Notes: generated from the letters alone by a model not told the origin. A stretch of DNA of 64,000 bases from Arthrobacter sp. ov118 (GCF_900116495.1 NZ_FPAY01000001.1:992001-1056000), one strand, 5' to 3'; counted from the first letter of the stretch, positions 42,378 to 51,306 are shown. Translations and numbers: made by a program.

Positions 42378-43697
42378 ATGTCAGTTGTATCCGCACCAAC
42401 GAAGATGCGCACACCGCAGGAAATAAACGGCGTGATCCTCCGCCGCGTCATGCCGCTGCTGATCGGCGCCTACATCATGGCCTTCCTGGACCGCACCAAC
42501 ATCGGCATGGCCAAGGACAGGCTGGAGATCGACCTCGGCATCTCGGCCACCGCCTACGGCATTGGCGCCGGGCTGTTTTTCCTGACCTACGCCCTGTCCG
42601 AAATCCCGTCCAACCTGATCATGCACAAGGTGGGCGCCCGCTTCTGGATCATGCGGATCATGATTACCTGGGGCATCATTTCCGCCGGCATGGCCTTCGT
42701 CCAGGGCGAATGGTCTTTCTACATCATGCGGATGCTGCTCGGCGTCGCCGAGGCGGGACTCTTCCCGGGCGTCATGTACTTCCTTACGCAGTGGTTCGTG
42801 GTGCAGGACCGCGCCAAGGCCAACGGAATGTTCCTGCTCGGCGTCTCCATCGCGAACATTGTCGGCGCCCCGCTGGGCGGCCTGCTCCTGACCCTGGACG
42901 GGCTTGGCGGCCTGCACGGCTGGCAGTGGATGTTCCTCGTCGAAGGCCTCCCGGCGTGCTTGCTCGCTTACGTCGTATGGAAGAAGCTCCCGGACCGCCC
43001 CAGCCAGGCAAGCTTCCTCACGGCCGAGGAAGCCGCCGATCTCGAGGCCCGAATCGCCGCCGAGGAAACCGCCGGCGCCGAGGCCTCGGGCAACCACCGG
43101 CTGCGCGATGTCCTGAAGGACAAGCAGATCCTCCTCGTCGTCGGCGTCTACTTCACGCATCAGATCGCCGTCTACGCGCTGTCGTATTTCCTGCCCTCCA
43201 TCATTGGCACTTACGGCAAGCTCAACCCGCTGCAGATCGGCCTACTGACAGCCATCCCCTGGATCTTCTCCGCCGCCGGGGCCCTCCTGGTCCCGCGCTT
43301 CGCCACCGACGGCCGCCGTTCCCGGGTGCTGGTGACCGGCACCATGTCCGGCATCGTCGCCGGCTTCGCCCTCGGTGCCGTCGGCGGTCCGCTGCTCGGC
43401 ATGATCGGCTTCTGCCTGGCTGCCTTCAATTTCTTCGCCCTGCAGCCGATCCTCTTCACCTACCCCGCCACCCGCCTCAGCGGCGCCGCCCTCGCCGGCG
43501 GCATCGCATTCGTCAACACCATCGGCCTCTGCGGCGGCTTCCTTGGGCCCTATGTCATGGGGTTCATGCAGGACGCCACCGGCTCCAAGCTTTCCGGCCT
43601 GTGGTTCATCGTGGGCATGTGCATCATCGGCGCGCTGCTGTCCCTGCTGCTCAAGCGCGGCGCCGAGAAGCCCGCGGCCGTCCCGGCGGCCCACTGA
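42378..43697 (+). CDS. MFS transporter, anion:cation symporter (ACS) type
   Basis: A 12-helix permease of 439 residues. The ACS family pattern is seen in IGAYIMAFLDRTNIGMAK (helix 1), LSEIPSNLIMHKVGARFW and LLGVAEAGLFPGVMYFLTQWF, each typical of phthalate, tartrate, glucarate and hexuronate carriers. A charged central loop (about 215-245, EEAADLEARIAAEETAGAEA) separates the halves. Substrates of the family are organic and sugar acids, matching the glycerate kinase and keto-acid enzyme downstream. It follows the LacI gene by 174 bases. Confidence 0.9.
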   Translation: MSVVSAPTKMRTPQEINGVILRRVMPLLIGAYIMAFLDRTNIGMAKDRLEIDLGISATAYGIGAGLFFLTYALSEIPSNLIMHKVGARFWIMRIMITWGIISAGMAFVQGEWSFYIMRMLLGVAEAGLFPGVMYFLTQWFVVQDRAKANGMFLLGVSIANIVGAPLGGLLLTLDGLGGLHGWQWMFLVEGLPACLLAYVVWKKLPDRPSQASFLTAEEAADLEARIAAEETAGAEASGNHRLRDVLKDKQILLVVGVYFTHQIAVYALSYFLPSIIGTYGKLNPLQIGLLTAIPWIFSAAGALLVPRFATDGRRSRVLVTGTMSGIVAGFALGAVGGPLLGMIGFCLAAFNFFALQPILFTYPATRLSGAALAGGIAFVNTIGLCGGFLGPYVMGFMQDATGSKLSGLWFIVGMCIIGALLSLLLKRGAEKPAAVPAAH

Positions 43698-43776
43698 CCC
43701 ACTACTCTCTCCGCCGGGTCCGGACGCGCCGCGCGTCCGGACCCGGCCAGCAAGCCCTCTCACGCAAGGAATACTC

Positions 43777-44541
43777 ATGGATTTCACCGCCAAGCGCGTT
43801 CTGGTTACCGCCGGAGCCAACGGCATCGGCCTGGCCATCGCCAACAAGTTCCAGGAACTCGGCGCCGCCGTCTTCGTCACCGACATTGACCCCGACGCCG
43901 TCGACAAGGCCCGCGTCAACGGTCTCTTGGCAGCGGTAAGCGATGTCTCGGACGAGGACCAGGTCCGCGGGCTCATGACCGCCGTCAGGGAGGAGTTGGG
44001 CGGCCTGGACGTCTTGGTCAACAACGCCGGGATCGCGGGGCCCACGGGCCCCCTAGAAACCCTGGATGCCGCGGCGTGGAAGGCGACCTTCGACGTCAAT
44101 ATCCATGGCCAGTTCTTCTGCATCAAGCATGCCCTGCCCTTGCTGCGTGAAGGGACCAGCGCCTCGATCGTGAACCTGTCCTCGGCCGCAGGGCGGCTGG
44201 GCATGGCTGGCCGCAGCGCCTATTCGGCGTCGAAGTGGGCCGTCGTGGGGCTGACCAAGACGCTCGCGATCGAACTCGGCCCGGACGGCATCCGCGTCAA
44301 CGCCATCTGCCCCGGCGCCGTCAACGGCCCCCGCATCGACGCCGTCATCGCCGCCAAAGCCCAGATGCTGGACCGGCCGGCGGACGAGGTGTCCGCGCTG
44401 TACCACAACCAGTCCTCACTGGGCCGGCTGATCGAGGCCGAGGACATCGCCAACATGGCAGCGTTCGTGGCCAGCGACCTGGCCCGCAACGTCAACGGCC
44501 AGGCCCTCGCCGTCGACGGCAACACCGAAAAGCTCTACTGA
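43777..44541 (+). CDS. Short-chain dehydrogenase/reductase
   Basis: A 254-residue classical SDR. The cofactor motif is TAGANGIG (about 11-18), NNAG is in DVLVNNAGIAG, the catalytic Ser is in VNLSSAAGR, and Y149-S-A-S-K153 is the active pair. The acidic VTDIDPDAV after strand 2 indicates NAD rather than NADP. Likely it oxidises a hydroxyl of the imported acid to a keto group, making the substrate of the DUF849 enzyme. The ATG at 43777 follows AAGGA. Confidence 0.9.
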   Translation: MDFTAKRVLVTAGANGIGLAIANKFQELGAAVFVTDIDPDAVDKARVNGLLAAVSDVSDEDQVRGLMTAVREELGGLDVLVNNAGIAGPTGPLETLDAAAWKATFDVNIHGQFFCIKHALPLLREGTSASIVNLSSAAGRLGMAGRSAYSASKWAVVGLTKTLAIELGPDGIRVNAICPGAVNGPRIDAVIAAKAQMLDRPADEVSALYHNQSSLGRLIEAEDIANMAAFVASDLARNVNGQALAVDGNTEKLY

Positions 44542-44609
44542 CCTGACCCGCGGATCTGGTCCGTCCACGATCCGCCGCCCCACAATCCGCCCACCAAGGA
44601 GACATTCCC

Positions 44610-45542
44610 ATGGCTGCTGCCCGCAAGGTCATCATCACCAGCGCCGTTACCGGCGCCATCCACACCCCGTCCATGTCCCCGCACCTGCCGGTCTCGCCCG
44701 AGGAGATTGCCGACGCCGCGATCGGCGCCGCCGAGGCCGGCGCCGCGATTGTGCACATGCACGCCCGCGACCCGAAGGACGGCCGCCCCTCCCAGGACCC
44801 GGAGCACTTCGCCCCGATCCTGGACAAGCTCAAGCGGAACACCGACGCCGTCATCAACATCACCACGGGCGGCTCACCGCACATGAGCGTCGAGGAGCGG
44901 ATGCAGCCGGCGGCGCTGTTCAAGCCCGAGCTCGCCTCGCTGAACATGGGCTCGATGAACTTCGGGCTGTACCCGATGCTGGACCGCTTCACGGAGTTTG
45001 GCCACGCCTGGGAGCGCGAAGGGCTCGAAAAGAGCCGCGACCTTGTTTTCAAAAACACCTTCCAGGACATCGAGACCATCCTGGGCATCGGCAGCGAGAA
45101 CGGCACGCGCTTCGAGTTCGAGTGCTACGACATTTCGCACTTGAACAACCTCGCGCACTTCCACGGCCGCGGACTGGCCAGGGGCCCGCTGTTCGTCCAG
45201 TCGGTCTTCGGCCTGCTCGGCGGCATCGGCGCGCACCCCGAGGACCTCATGCACATGCGCCGCACCGCGGACCGGCTGCTGGGCGGGGACTACGAATGGT
45301 CCATCCTGGGCGCCGGCAGGAACCAGATGCCGCTCGCCACCATCGGCGCAGCCATGGGCTCGCACGTCCGGGTGGGACTGGAGGATTCCCTGTGGATCGG
45401 GCCGGGACAGCTCGCCGCGTCCAACGCCGAACAGGTCACCCGGATCCGCACCATCCTGGAAGCCCTCAACTTTGAGGTCGCCACTCCCGACGAGGCCCGC
45501 GAAATGCTGCAGCTCAAGGGCCGGGACAAGGTGGGTTTCTGA
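44610..45542 (+). CDS. Beta-keto acid cleavage enzyme (BKACE, DUF849)
   Basis: Members condense a beta-keto acid with acetyl-CoA and split it to acetoacetate plus the CoA ester of the remainder; the founding enzyme is 3-keto-5-aminohexanoate cleavage enzyme. It has 310 residues in a TIM barrel. H49 and H51 in IVHMHARD are the zinc ligands. INITTGG, SLNMGSMNFG and FECYDISHLNNL line the site, and AAMGSHVRVGLEDSLW carries the other conserved residues. AAGGAG precedes the ATG. With the SDR upstream, an oxidation-then-thiolytic-like cleavage is the natural reading. The specific keto acid is unknown. Confidence 0.92.
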   Translation: MAAARKVIITSAVTGAIHTPSMSPHLPVSPEEIADAAIGAAEAGAAIVHMHARDPKDGRPSQDPEHFAPILDKLKRNTDAVINITTGGSPHMSVEERMQPAALFKPELASLNMGSMNFGLYPMLDRFTEFGHAWEREGLEKSRDLVFKNTFQDIETILGIGSENGTRFEFECYDISHLNNLAHFHGRGLARGPLFVQSVFGLLGGIGAHPEDLMHMRRTADRLLGGDYEWSILGAGRNQMPLATIGAAMGSHVRVGLEDSLWIGPGQLAASNAEQVTRIRTILEALNFEVATPDEAREMLQLKGRDKVGF

Positions 45543-45546
45543 GCGA

Positions 45547-46566
45547 ATGAGCATTCTCGTGGCCCCGGACAGCTTCAAGGGCACCTTCACCGCGCCCGAG
45601 GTCGCGGCACACATTGCCGCAGGCATCCGCTCTGCCGGCGGCGCCGCCGTCGAACTGCCCGTGGCCGACGGCGGCGAGGGCACCTTCGATGTCTTGGCAG
45701 GAGGCCTGGATGCCAGGCCGGTGAAGGTCGGCACTGTGGGTCCGTGGGGTGACGCGGTCGACGCCGCCATCGCCCTGACCGACGACGGCGCGGCGGTCGT
45801 CGAGCTAGCCTTCGCCAGCGGACTCAACCTGCCGGCCTCCGGGGACCGGGATCCGGTAGCGGCGAGCACCTACGGGACTGGCGTGCTCATTGCGGAAGCC
45901 GTCCGGCTCGGCGCCCGCCGGCTGCTGGTCGCGGCCGGCGGGTCCGCCACGACCGACGGTGGCGCCGGCGCCATTGCGGCGATCGAGGAGCGCGGCGGCC
46001 TCGGCGGTGCGGAGCTCGTGATTTTGAGCGACGTCACGACACGTTTTTCCGACGCCGCACGCGTTTTTGCACCGCAAAAGGGCGCAGACCCGGCCGTGGT
46101 GGCGGACCTCACCCGGCGGCTCGAACTGCAGGCCGGGAGATTTGCCGCCGATTACGGCCGCGATCCCCGCCTGGTGGATCGGACCGGCGCGGCGGGCGGC
46201 TTCTCCGGCGGCATGTGGGCACGTTACGGCGCCAGCTTGGTCTCGGGCGCGGACTACGTGCTGGATTTGTTGGGCTTCGACGCCAAACTTGCCGCAAGCA
46301 GCTCGGTTGTGGTCGGCGAGGGCCGGCTCGATTCCCAGACGGGCCAAGGGAAGATCATCGCCGCCATCTTGGCCCGTGCCGGCACCAAACCGGTGTACGC
46401 AGTGGTAGGTTCGGTGGAACAGGACCTTGGCGACGGCTCGGATAGTTTTGCCGGCATCATCGTGGCCGGAAATCCAGCAGCCATGCATGCGGCGGGCGTC
46501 GAACTGACCCGGGCGAACTGGGCAACTTCCCCTGTCTTTCCCGCCCACGCTGATTCACCCGCTTGA
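45547..46566 (+). CDS. Second glycerate kinase
   Basis: A 339-residue glycerate kinase family member, shorter than the usual 370-385 and than the copy at 24785. Landmarks are LVAPDSFKGTFTAPEVA, VADGGEGTFDVL, AAGGSATTDGGAGA, FAPQKGADP and VGEGRLDSQTGQGK. It starts four bases after the DUF849 stop, so it is coupled to it. The shortening is in the segment between the GGAG motif and the FAPQKG block. It implies that the operon yields glycerate, or a related three-carbon hydroxy acid, as one product. Paralogue of the ureide-linked enzyme, but clearly diverged. Confidence 0.9.
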   Translation: MSILVAPDSFKGTFTAPEVAAHIAAGIRSAGGAAVELPVADGGEGTFDVLAGGLDARPVKVGTVGPWGDAVDAAIALTDDGAAVVELAFASGLNLPASGDRDPVAASTYGTGVLIAEAVRLGARRLLVAAGGSATTDGGAGAIAAIEERGGLGGAELVILSDVTTRFSDAARVFAPQKGADPAVVADLTRRLELQAGRFAADYGRDPRLVDRTGAAGGFSGGMWARYGASLVSGADYVLDLLGFDAKLAASSSVVVGEGRLDSQTGQGKIIAAILARAGTKPVYAVVGSVEQDLGDGSDSFAGIIVAGNPAAMHAAGVELTRANWATSPVFPAHADSPA

Positions 46567-47140
46567 CAGTCTTCCGGACCTGCCCTGCCCTGACCCCCGC
46601 CAGCGGATGCCCTGCCCTGACCCGCACCAGTGGACGTGTCCCCCGCCACGAGAACCAACCACCGGACATGCTCCGGCCCGAGAACCAGCCACCGGACATG
46701 CTCCGGCCCGAGAAGCAACCACCGGACATGCTCCGGCCCGAGAAGCAACCACCGGACATGTGCCTCGCCGCGGGATCTGACTGCGCGGCATGCCCTCCGC
46801 TGGTCCGAACCAGTGGACATAATCCACTCGTGGCCATTCCCTGGCCCGAAGACTGGACATGTCCCCGCTGCCAGTTGCTACCGCGGGTACATCTCCGCTC
46901 TTGGGCCGCGCAGCTGGACATGTCCCGGAGCAGGATGGGTGACTGGGCGCGGTCGAGGAAGATGTGCTTGCCTAGGAGCGGCGTGGCGCGTCCGGATAGC
47001 GACGAGGCTTGCATAAGAGCGGTCTGGCGGGCCCGCGTGGCGAAGCTCAGGCGGTCGATGATCAAGCTGGAAAGGGGCGGTGCGACGGCCGGCTCCCCCA
47101 AGGAACCGGCCACCGAACCATCACTCCACCTGCACAGCTT
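46567..47140 (+). repeat. GGACATG palindrome array, right copy
   Basis: This gap of over 550 bases holds repeat DNA and no convincing gene. Between about 46660 and 46760 a 30-base unit (CCACCGGACATGCTCCGGCC, then CGAGAASCAA) is tandemly repeated four times, with GGACATG at 46664, 46694, 46724 and 46754. Further units occur at 46632, 46814, 46855 and 46916. The last two are full GGACATGTCC palindromes. The same motif family lies upstream of the LacI gene. The remainder (46930-47140) is unremarkable. Confidence 0.8.
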
Positions 47141-47164
47141 GTCACGCGTTTGACAAAATTGTCA
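47141..47164. promoter_or_regulatory. Overlapping palindromes before the CMD gene
   Basis: TGACAAAATTGTCA (47151-47164) is a perfect 14-base palindrome, overlapped on its left by GTCA-CGCGTT-TGAC (47141-47154). It resembles a TetR- or MarR-type operator and lies 47 bases before the chosen start of the next gene. No regulator gene is adjacent. Confidence 0.55.
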
Positions 47165-47210
47165 CATGGCGCGCCGAGGCGCACCGAGGGGCATCGGTAT
47201 TGTGGACTCC

Positions 47211-47702
47211 ATGAACGAGACGGCCGCATCGCAGAATCCCGAACACAGGAGTGTTTTCCTCGACAAGGAGCACCCGGCTGCTTGGCGCGCACTCAACGGG
47301 CGGGGCCTGAAAGCCAAGGAAATCGCTGCCGACGCGGGCCTGGACGGGACGCTAATCGAGTTGCTCAACGTCCGTATTTCACAGATCAACGGCTGCGCCT
47401 ACTGCCTTGACGTTCATGTGGGCGACGCGGTCACGAACGGCGAGTCGGCCCAGCGCCTGGCTGTCCTCGCCGCCTGGCGCGACACCACCCTGTTCTCCGA
47501 GAAGGAACGCGCAGCCCTCACCCTGGCCGAGGCCATCACCACCATCTCCGACGTGCACGCCCGGGACCATGAAGGCGCCCAGGCCCGGAGGCACCTGACA
47601 GCCGAGGAATTCTCCGCGGTCAGCTGGCTCGCTATTACGATGAACGCCTTCAACCGGGTCTCCATCGTCAGCCAACACCCGGTCCGCGCCGCCCACGACT
47701 GA
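47211..47702 (+). CDS. Carboxymuconolactone decarboxylase/AhpD-like protein
   Basis: An alkylhydroperoxidase-fold protein of 163 residues. The redox motif C62-A-Y-C65-L-D-V-H69 gives the CxxCxxxH active site of peroxidase-type members. The helical LTLAEAITTISD region and the late AITMNAFNRVSIVSQHPV match the family. The ATG at 47211 is chosen; an ATG at 47166 in the same frame overlaps the promoter palindrome. Likely a small peroxidase with unknown reductant rather than a true decarboxylase. It is followed after 168 bases by a flavoprotein gene. Confidence 0.87.
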   Translation: MNETAASQNPEHRSVFLDKEHPAAWRALNGRGLKAKEIAADAGLDGTLIELLNVRISQINGCAYCLDVHVGDAVTNGESAQRLAVLAAWRDTTLFSEKERAALTLAEAITTISDVHARDHEGAQARRHLTAEEFSAVSWLAITMNAFNRVSIVSQHPVRAAHD

Positions 47703-47870
47703 CCCGCGCATCGGCTAGGCCGCCCGCCGCCAGCCGCGCATCGGCAAGCCGCCCCTCGCCGTCGTGTTGTACCTCCGCCGCCACCAAGGACGATCGGCTG
47801 TAGCCTCCGATCGCGCACGGTCGTAGGCTGTGGGGGTGGGGCGGAGCCGTGGTCACCAAGGAGCACTGCA

Positions 47871-49208
47871 ATGAAGTGGGTCAGGCCGGGTCACCCGGAA
47901 TACGACGAAACCCGAAAACTCTTCAATGCGATGATCGACCGGCACCCGGCCGTCATCGCCCAGTGTGGGGACCCGGCCGGGGTGGCCGAAGCTTTGGCCT
48001 ACGCGCGGACACATGGCCTTGATGTTGCCGTCCGGGCGGGCGGCCATTCCGTGGCCGGAATGTCCACCAACGAAGGCGGCCTGGTGGTGGACGTCCGCCC
48101 CATGAAATCGATCACTGTGGATCGGGACCGGCAGACGGTCACCGTCGGGGCCGGCGTGACGTGGGGCGAGTTTGACCGCGCCACGCAGGAGTACGGTCTG
48201 GCGATGACCGGCGGCAGGGCCTCCACCACCGGCGTGGCCGGCTTCACCTTGGGCGGCGGCTCGGGCTGGCTGGAGCGCGCCTACGGATTCGCGTGCGACA
48301 ACATGCTCGCCGTCAACCTGGTGACCGCGGCCGGCGAGCGCGTCACGGCGAGCGCACAGGAGAATCCAGAACTTTTCTGGGCCCTGCACGGGGGCGGCGG
48401 CAACTTCGGCGTAGCCACAGACTTCACCTTCCGACTGCATAAGCTTGGACCCCAGGTCCAGGCCGGCCTCATGCTCTGGCCGGGCGCCGGGGCGGCCGAT
48501 CTCGCCCGCAGCTACCGTGAGATCATGCTCACCGCGCCCGACGCCGTCGGCACCGCGCTGATCTACCTCACCGCCCCGCCGGAACCGTTTGTTCCCGTCG
48601 AGTTGGTGGGCCAGCTCGCCGTCGGGCTCGCGTTCGTGCACGCGGGCGACCCGGCCGACGGAGCCGAACACGCGGCTCCTTTCCGGGCACTCGGTCCGGC
48701 CGTGGACCTCGTTGGGGAAATGAACTACGCCGATTTCCAGTGCATGGTCGACGCTCCACCCGACCTGTATAACTACTGGAGCGCCGACTACCACGACGAG
48801 CTGACGGATGACGCCGTGGACGTGATTGTCGATTCGGCGAAAAATCTTCCGGGGCCGCATTCCCAACAGCTCCTTGTCCGCTGGGGCGGGGCGGTGGCGG
48901 GTCCCGCAGCCGCCGAAACGCCCCTGACCAACCGGGGCGCCGGCTGGGTGAGCCACCCGGTCGGGCTGGAGGAGACGCGCGAGGGCGGCCAGCAGGCAAA
49001 AGCATGGGTGAAGCGGTTCCGGGGGGACATCGCCCCGCATGCCACCGGCGGTGTCTGGCTGAACTTCGTCGGCGACGAGGGCCAGGACCGTGTGCGTGCC
49101 GCTTTCGGCGAGGAAAACTACTCCCGTCTGGCCCAGGTGAAACGGGAGTTCGATCCCGAGAACGTCTTCCGCGGCAACCAGAACATCCACCCAGCCGTCA
49201 CGGTGTAG
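47871..49208 (+). CDS. FAD-linked oxidase, berberine-bridge-enzyme type
   Basis: A 445-residue flavoprotein oxidase. The FAD-binding domain has H59 in RAGGHSVAG (site of 8-alpha-histidyl FAD) and C142 in AYGFACDN (site of a 6-S-cysteinyl bond), so bicovalent flavin attachment is plausible. VAGFTLGGGSGWL and HGGGGNFGVATDF follow. The C-terminal YSRLAQVKREFDPENVFRGN is the BBE-like motif. No signal peptide, so cytoplasmic. Substrates in the family include sugars, lactones and alkaloids; none can be named here. Confidence 0.9.
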   Translation: MKWVRPGHPEYDETRKLFNAMIDRHPAVIAQCGDPAGVAEALAYARTHGLDVAVRAGGHSVAGMSTNEGGLVVDVRPMKSITVDRDRQTVTVGAGVTWGEFDRATQEYGLAMTGGRASTTGVAGFTLGGGSGWLERAYGFACDNMLAVNLVTAAGERVTASAQENPELFWALHGGGGNFGVATDFTFRLHKLGPQVQAGLMLWPGAGAADLARSYREIMLTAPDAVGTALIYLTAPPEPFVPVELVGQLAVGLAFVHAGDPADGAEHAAPFRALGPAVDLVGEMNYADFQCMVDAPPDLYNYWSADYHDELTDDAVDVIVDSAKNLPGPHSQQLLVRWGGAVAGPAAAETPLTNRGAGWVSHPVGLEETREGGQQAKAWVKRFRGDIAPHATGGVWLNFVGDEGQDRVRAAFGEENYSRLAQVKREFDPENVFRGNQNIHPAVTV

Positions 49209-49368
49209 ATCCGCGACGGCCCCGGGTGAGGGCGGCCCGCGTATCCCGGGCCGGCCTACTCTGTCGCCGCGTGAATCCGGCAGGACGGCCCGGAGGTCGT
49301 CCCGCCGCCGGATTCCGCGATGCTTCCCATCAGGGTCCGGTTTCCGCGACCGGCGCTAGACTGCCTCC

Positions 49369-50238
49369 ATGGCCGTCTACGTTGATCCGCCGCTCTGGCC
49401 TGCCCACGGAACCCACTTCTCCCACCTTGTCTCGGACACCTCACTGGAGGAGCTGCACGCCTTCGCCGCGGACGCCGGCATCCCGGGACGTGCGTTCGAC
49501 GGCGACCACTACGACGTCGCCGAGGACCGGTACCAGGCCCTGGTGGCGGCCGGGGCCATCCCCGTGGAGGGCCGGGTCCTGGTCCGCAAGCTGATCGCCA
49601 GCGGGCTGCGGATCCCGGCCCGCCAGCGGGGTAAGGCCCTCCGGGTCCCGCTGCTGAACCGCTGGAACGCGGTGCTGCCGGGCCACGACGCCCTCTTCCT
49701 GGATCTGTTGGACCGCTGGGGCGAGGAGCACCGGAAATACCATGACCGGACCCACCTGCTGGCCGTGCTGGAGGCCTTGGACGTGCTGTGCCACCCGGCC
49801 GATCCACCCCGGGCCGTGGCGCTGGCGGCCTGGTTCCACGACGCCGTTTACCGCGGCGTCGCCGGCCAGGATGAGGAGGAATCGGCGCAGCTGGCCGAAG
49901 TCCGGCTCCGCCAGGCCGGCCTCCCGGCCGACGAGGTGAACGAGGTAGTACGCCTGGTGCTGCTGACGGCGGACCACCGCCCGGAGCCGGGGGACGACGC
50001 CGGCGCCCTCCTCAGCGATGCCGACCTCTCCGTCCTAGGCGGGGAACCGGCCGCCTACGCCCGTTATCTGACCGACGTCAGGGAAGATTTTGCCCACATT
50101 GGCGACGCCGACTTCGCCGCCGGCCGCGCCGCCGTCGTCCGCCAACTGCTGGAGCTTGATCCGCTCTTCCACACCGACCGCGGCCGCGCACTGTGGCTGG
50201 AGGCCGCGCACCGGAACCTGCACCGCGAACTGGCGTGA
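49369..50238 (+). CDS. DUF4031 and HD-phosphohydrolase-like two-domain protein
   Basis: A 289-residue protein. Residues 1-85 match DUF4031 (VYVDPPLWPAHGTHFSHLVS, then LHAFAADAGIPGRAFDGDHYD). Residues about 95-289 match a metal-dependent HD-superfamily domain. That part has HRKYHDRTHL (first His pair), AWFHDAVYRG (the HD pair) and LLSDADLSVLGG (distal Asp). The domains could cooperate on a nucleotide or small phosphoester, but no substrate is known. It stands alone, with a GC-rich inverted repeat upstream (about 49222-49247) that may terminate the flavoprotein gene. Confidence 0.82.
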   Translation: MAVYVDPPLWPAHGTHFSHLVSDTSLEELHAFAADAGIPGRAFDGDHYDVAEDRYQALVAAGAIPVEGRVLVRKLIASGLRIPARQRGKALRVPLLNRWNAVLPGHDALFLDLLDRWGEEHRKYHDRTHLLAVLEALDVLCHPADPPRAVALAAWFHDAVYRGVAGQDEEESAQLAEVRLRQAGLPADEVNEVVRLVLLTADHRPEPGDDAGALLSDADLSVLGGEPAAYARYLTDVREDFAHIGDADFAAGRAAVVRQLLELDPLFHTDRGRALWLEAAHRNLHRELA

Positions 50239-50305
50239 AATGCGGCCGGGCGCGCCGGGTTGGACACAGGGCAGAACACCCGAGGTTGGCACCCAGCGTT
50301 GACGT

Positions 50306-50779
50306 TCAGGCGGCGACGCTGAGGTGGTTCGCCAGCCGGTCGAACGACTCCCGCCACCCTTCGCCGTGCCGGTCGCGGCTGGCCGCTGAGTCGAACGGGC
50401 CCTGGGTGAAGGTCATCTGGGTTCCGCCGTCGACCTCCTCCAACCGGATGGTCACTTCGGTCTCGAAGCCCCGGGTGCCGTCCGGCTTGTCCCAGGCATG
50501 GGTGAACACGAACAGGTGCGGCGGCTCGACGTCGGTGCGCACCCCGCTCCACCAGAATTCCTCTCCGGTACCTTCCTGAATCATGCAGGCCCGGTACAGG
50601 CCGCCGACCTCAAGGTCCGCATCGATGCTCTCCCGCGGGACGTGGAAGCCTCTCGGGCCCCACCACTGAGGAGCCTGGTCCGGATCCGTCAGCGCGGTCC
50701 AGACGACCCCGATCGGGGCCCTGAACTCGCGGACAATAACCAGCATGAGGTCCGAGCCTTCGGACGCCAGTTCGCCCAT
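50306..50779 (-). CDS. SRPBCC/AHSA1-domain protein
   Basis: A 157-residue START-like fold protein. The family features are VIVREFRAPIGVVWTALTDP, QAPQWWGPRGF, the Gly-rich EVGGLYRA, and the long C-terminal helix starting GEGWRESFDRLANHL. Such proteins bind hydrophobic ligands or resemble the Hsp90 activator Aha1. It is on the minus strand with yccF and yceI genes upstream, but gaps of about 76 bases make an operon uncertain. Function unknown. Confidence 0.85.
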   Translation of the reverse strand: MGELASEGSDLMLVIVREFRAPIGVVWTALTDPDQAPQWWGPRGFHVPRESIDADLEVGGLYRACMIQEGTGEEFWWSGVRTDVEPPHLFVFTHAWDKPDGTRGFETEVTIRLEEVDGGTQMTFTQGPFDSAASRDRHGEGWRESFDRLANHLSVAA

Positions 50780-50855
50780 GATCCTCTCCTCGGTTTTCTA
50801 GGACTGACAGCGGAGGTGCCCTTGGGACCCCGCCGGCCGCGCTGCCGCTTCCGGG

Positions 50856-51269
50856 CTAGCGACCACCGGGATTGTAGGTCGTCACATAGGCCGAATGGCT
50901 CGGGACGATCTGTTTTCCCAGCGGCATGAGCGAGACCGGGATCAGCTTCAGATTGGCGACGGCCAGCGGTATGCCGACGATCGTGATGGCCATGGCGAAG
51001 GCCGTGAGTACATGCCCGATCGCGATCCAGATGCCTGCCACGACCAGCCAAATGACGTTGCCCAGCAGGACGAACATGCCGTCTCCGCCGGGCTTGTCCA
51101 CCACCATTCGGCCGAACGGCCACAACGCATAGGAGGCGATGCGGAACGCGGCCAGCCCCCACGGAATGGTGACGATCAGCATGCAGCAGACGACGCCGGC
51201 AACGAAGTATCCGAGTGCCAGCAAAAGGCCGCCAAAGACCAGCCAGATGATGTTCAGGAGTGTCTTCAT
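50856..51269 (-). CDS. YccF-domain inner-membrane protein
   Basis: A 137-residue membrane protein with two YccF repeats. One is in LLNIIWLVFGGLLLALGYFV with TIPWGLAAFRIASYALWPFG, the other in NVIWLVVAGIWIAIGHVLTA with GIPLAVANLKLIPVSLMPLG. The symmetric hydrophobic pairs suggest four membrane segments. The ATG at 51269 is supported by homology; an open extension upstream is not. Role unknown. Confidence 0.88.
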   Translation of the reverse strand: MKTLLNIIWLVFGGLLLALGYFVAGVVCCMLIVTIPWGLAAFRIASYALWPFGRMVVDKPGGDGMFVLLGNVIWLVVAGIWIAIGHVLTAFAMAITIVGIPLAVANLKLIPVSLMPLGKQIVPSHSAYVTTYNPGGR

Positions 51270-51306
51270 AGGTCCATTGTCGCCTTCGGGAGTGACATTT
51301 GGTCTT

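Noticed and set aside
42146..43939. 597-codon plus-strand frame over the MFS gene
   Set aside because: It is a shifted frame of the MFS coding region, rich in Arg/His/Pro, with no hydrophobic helices or domain.
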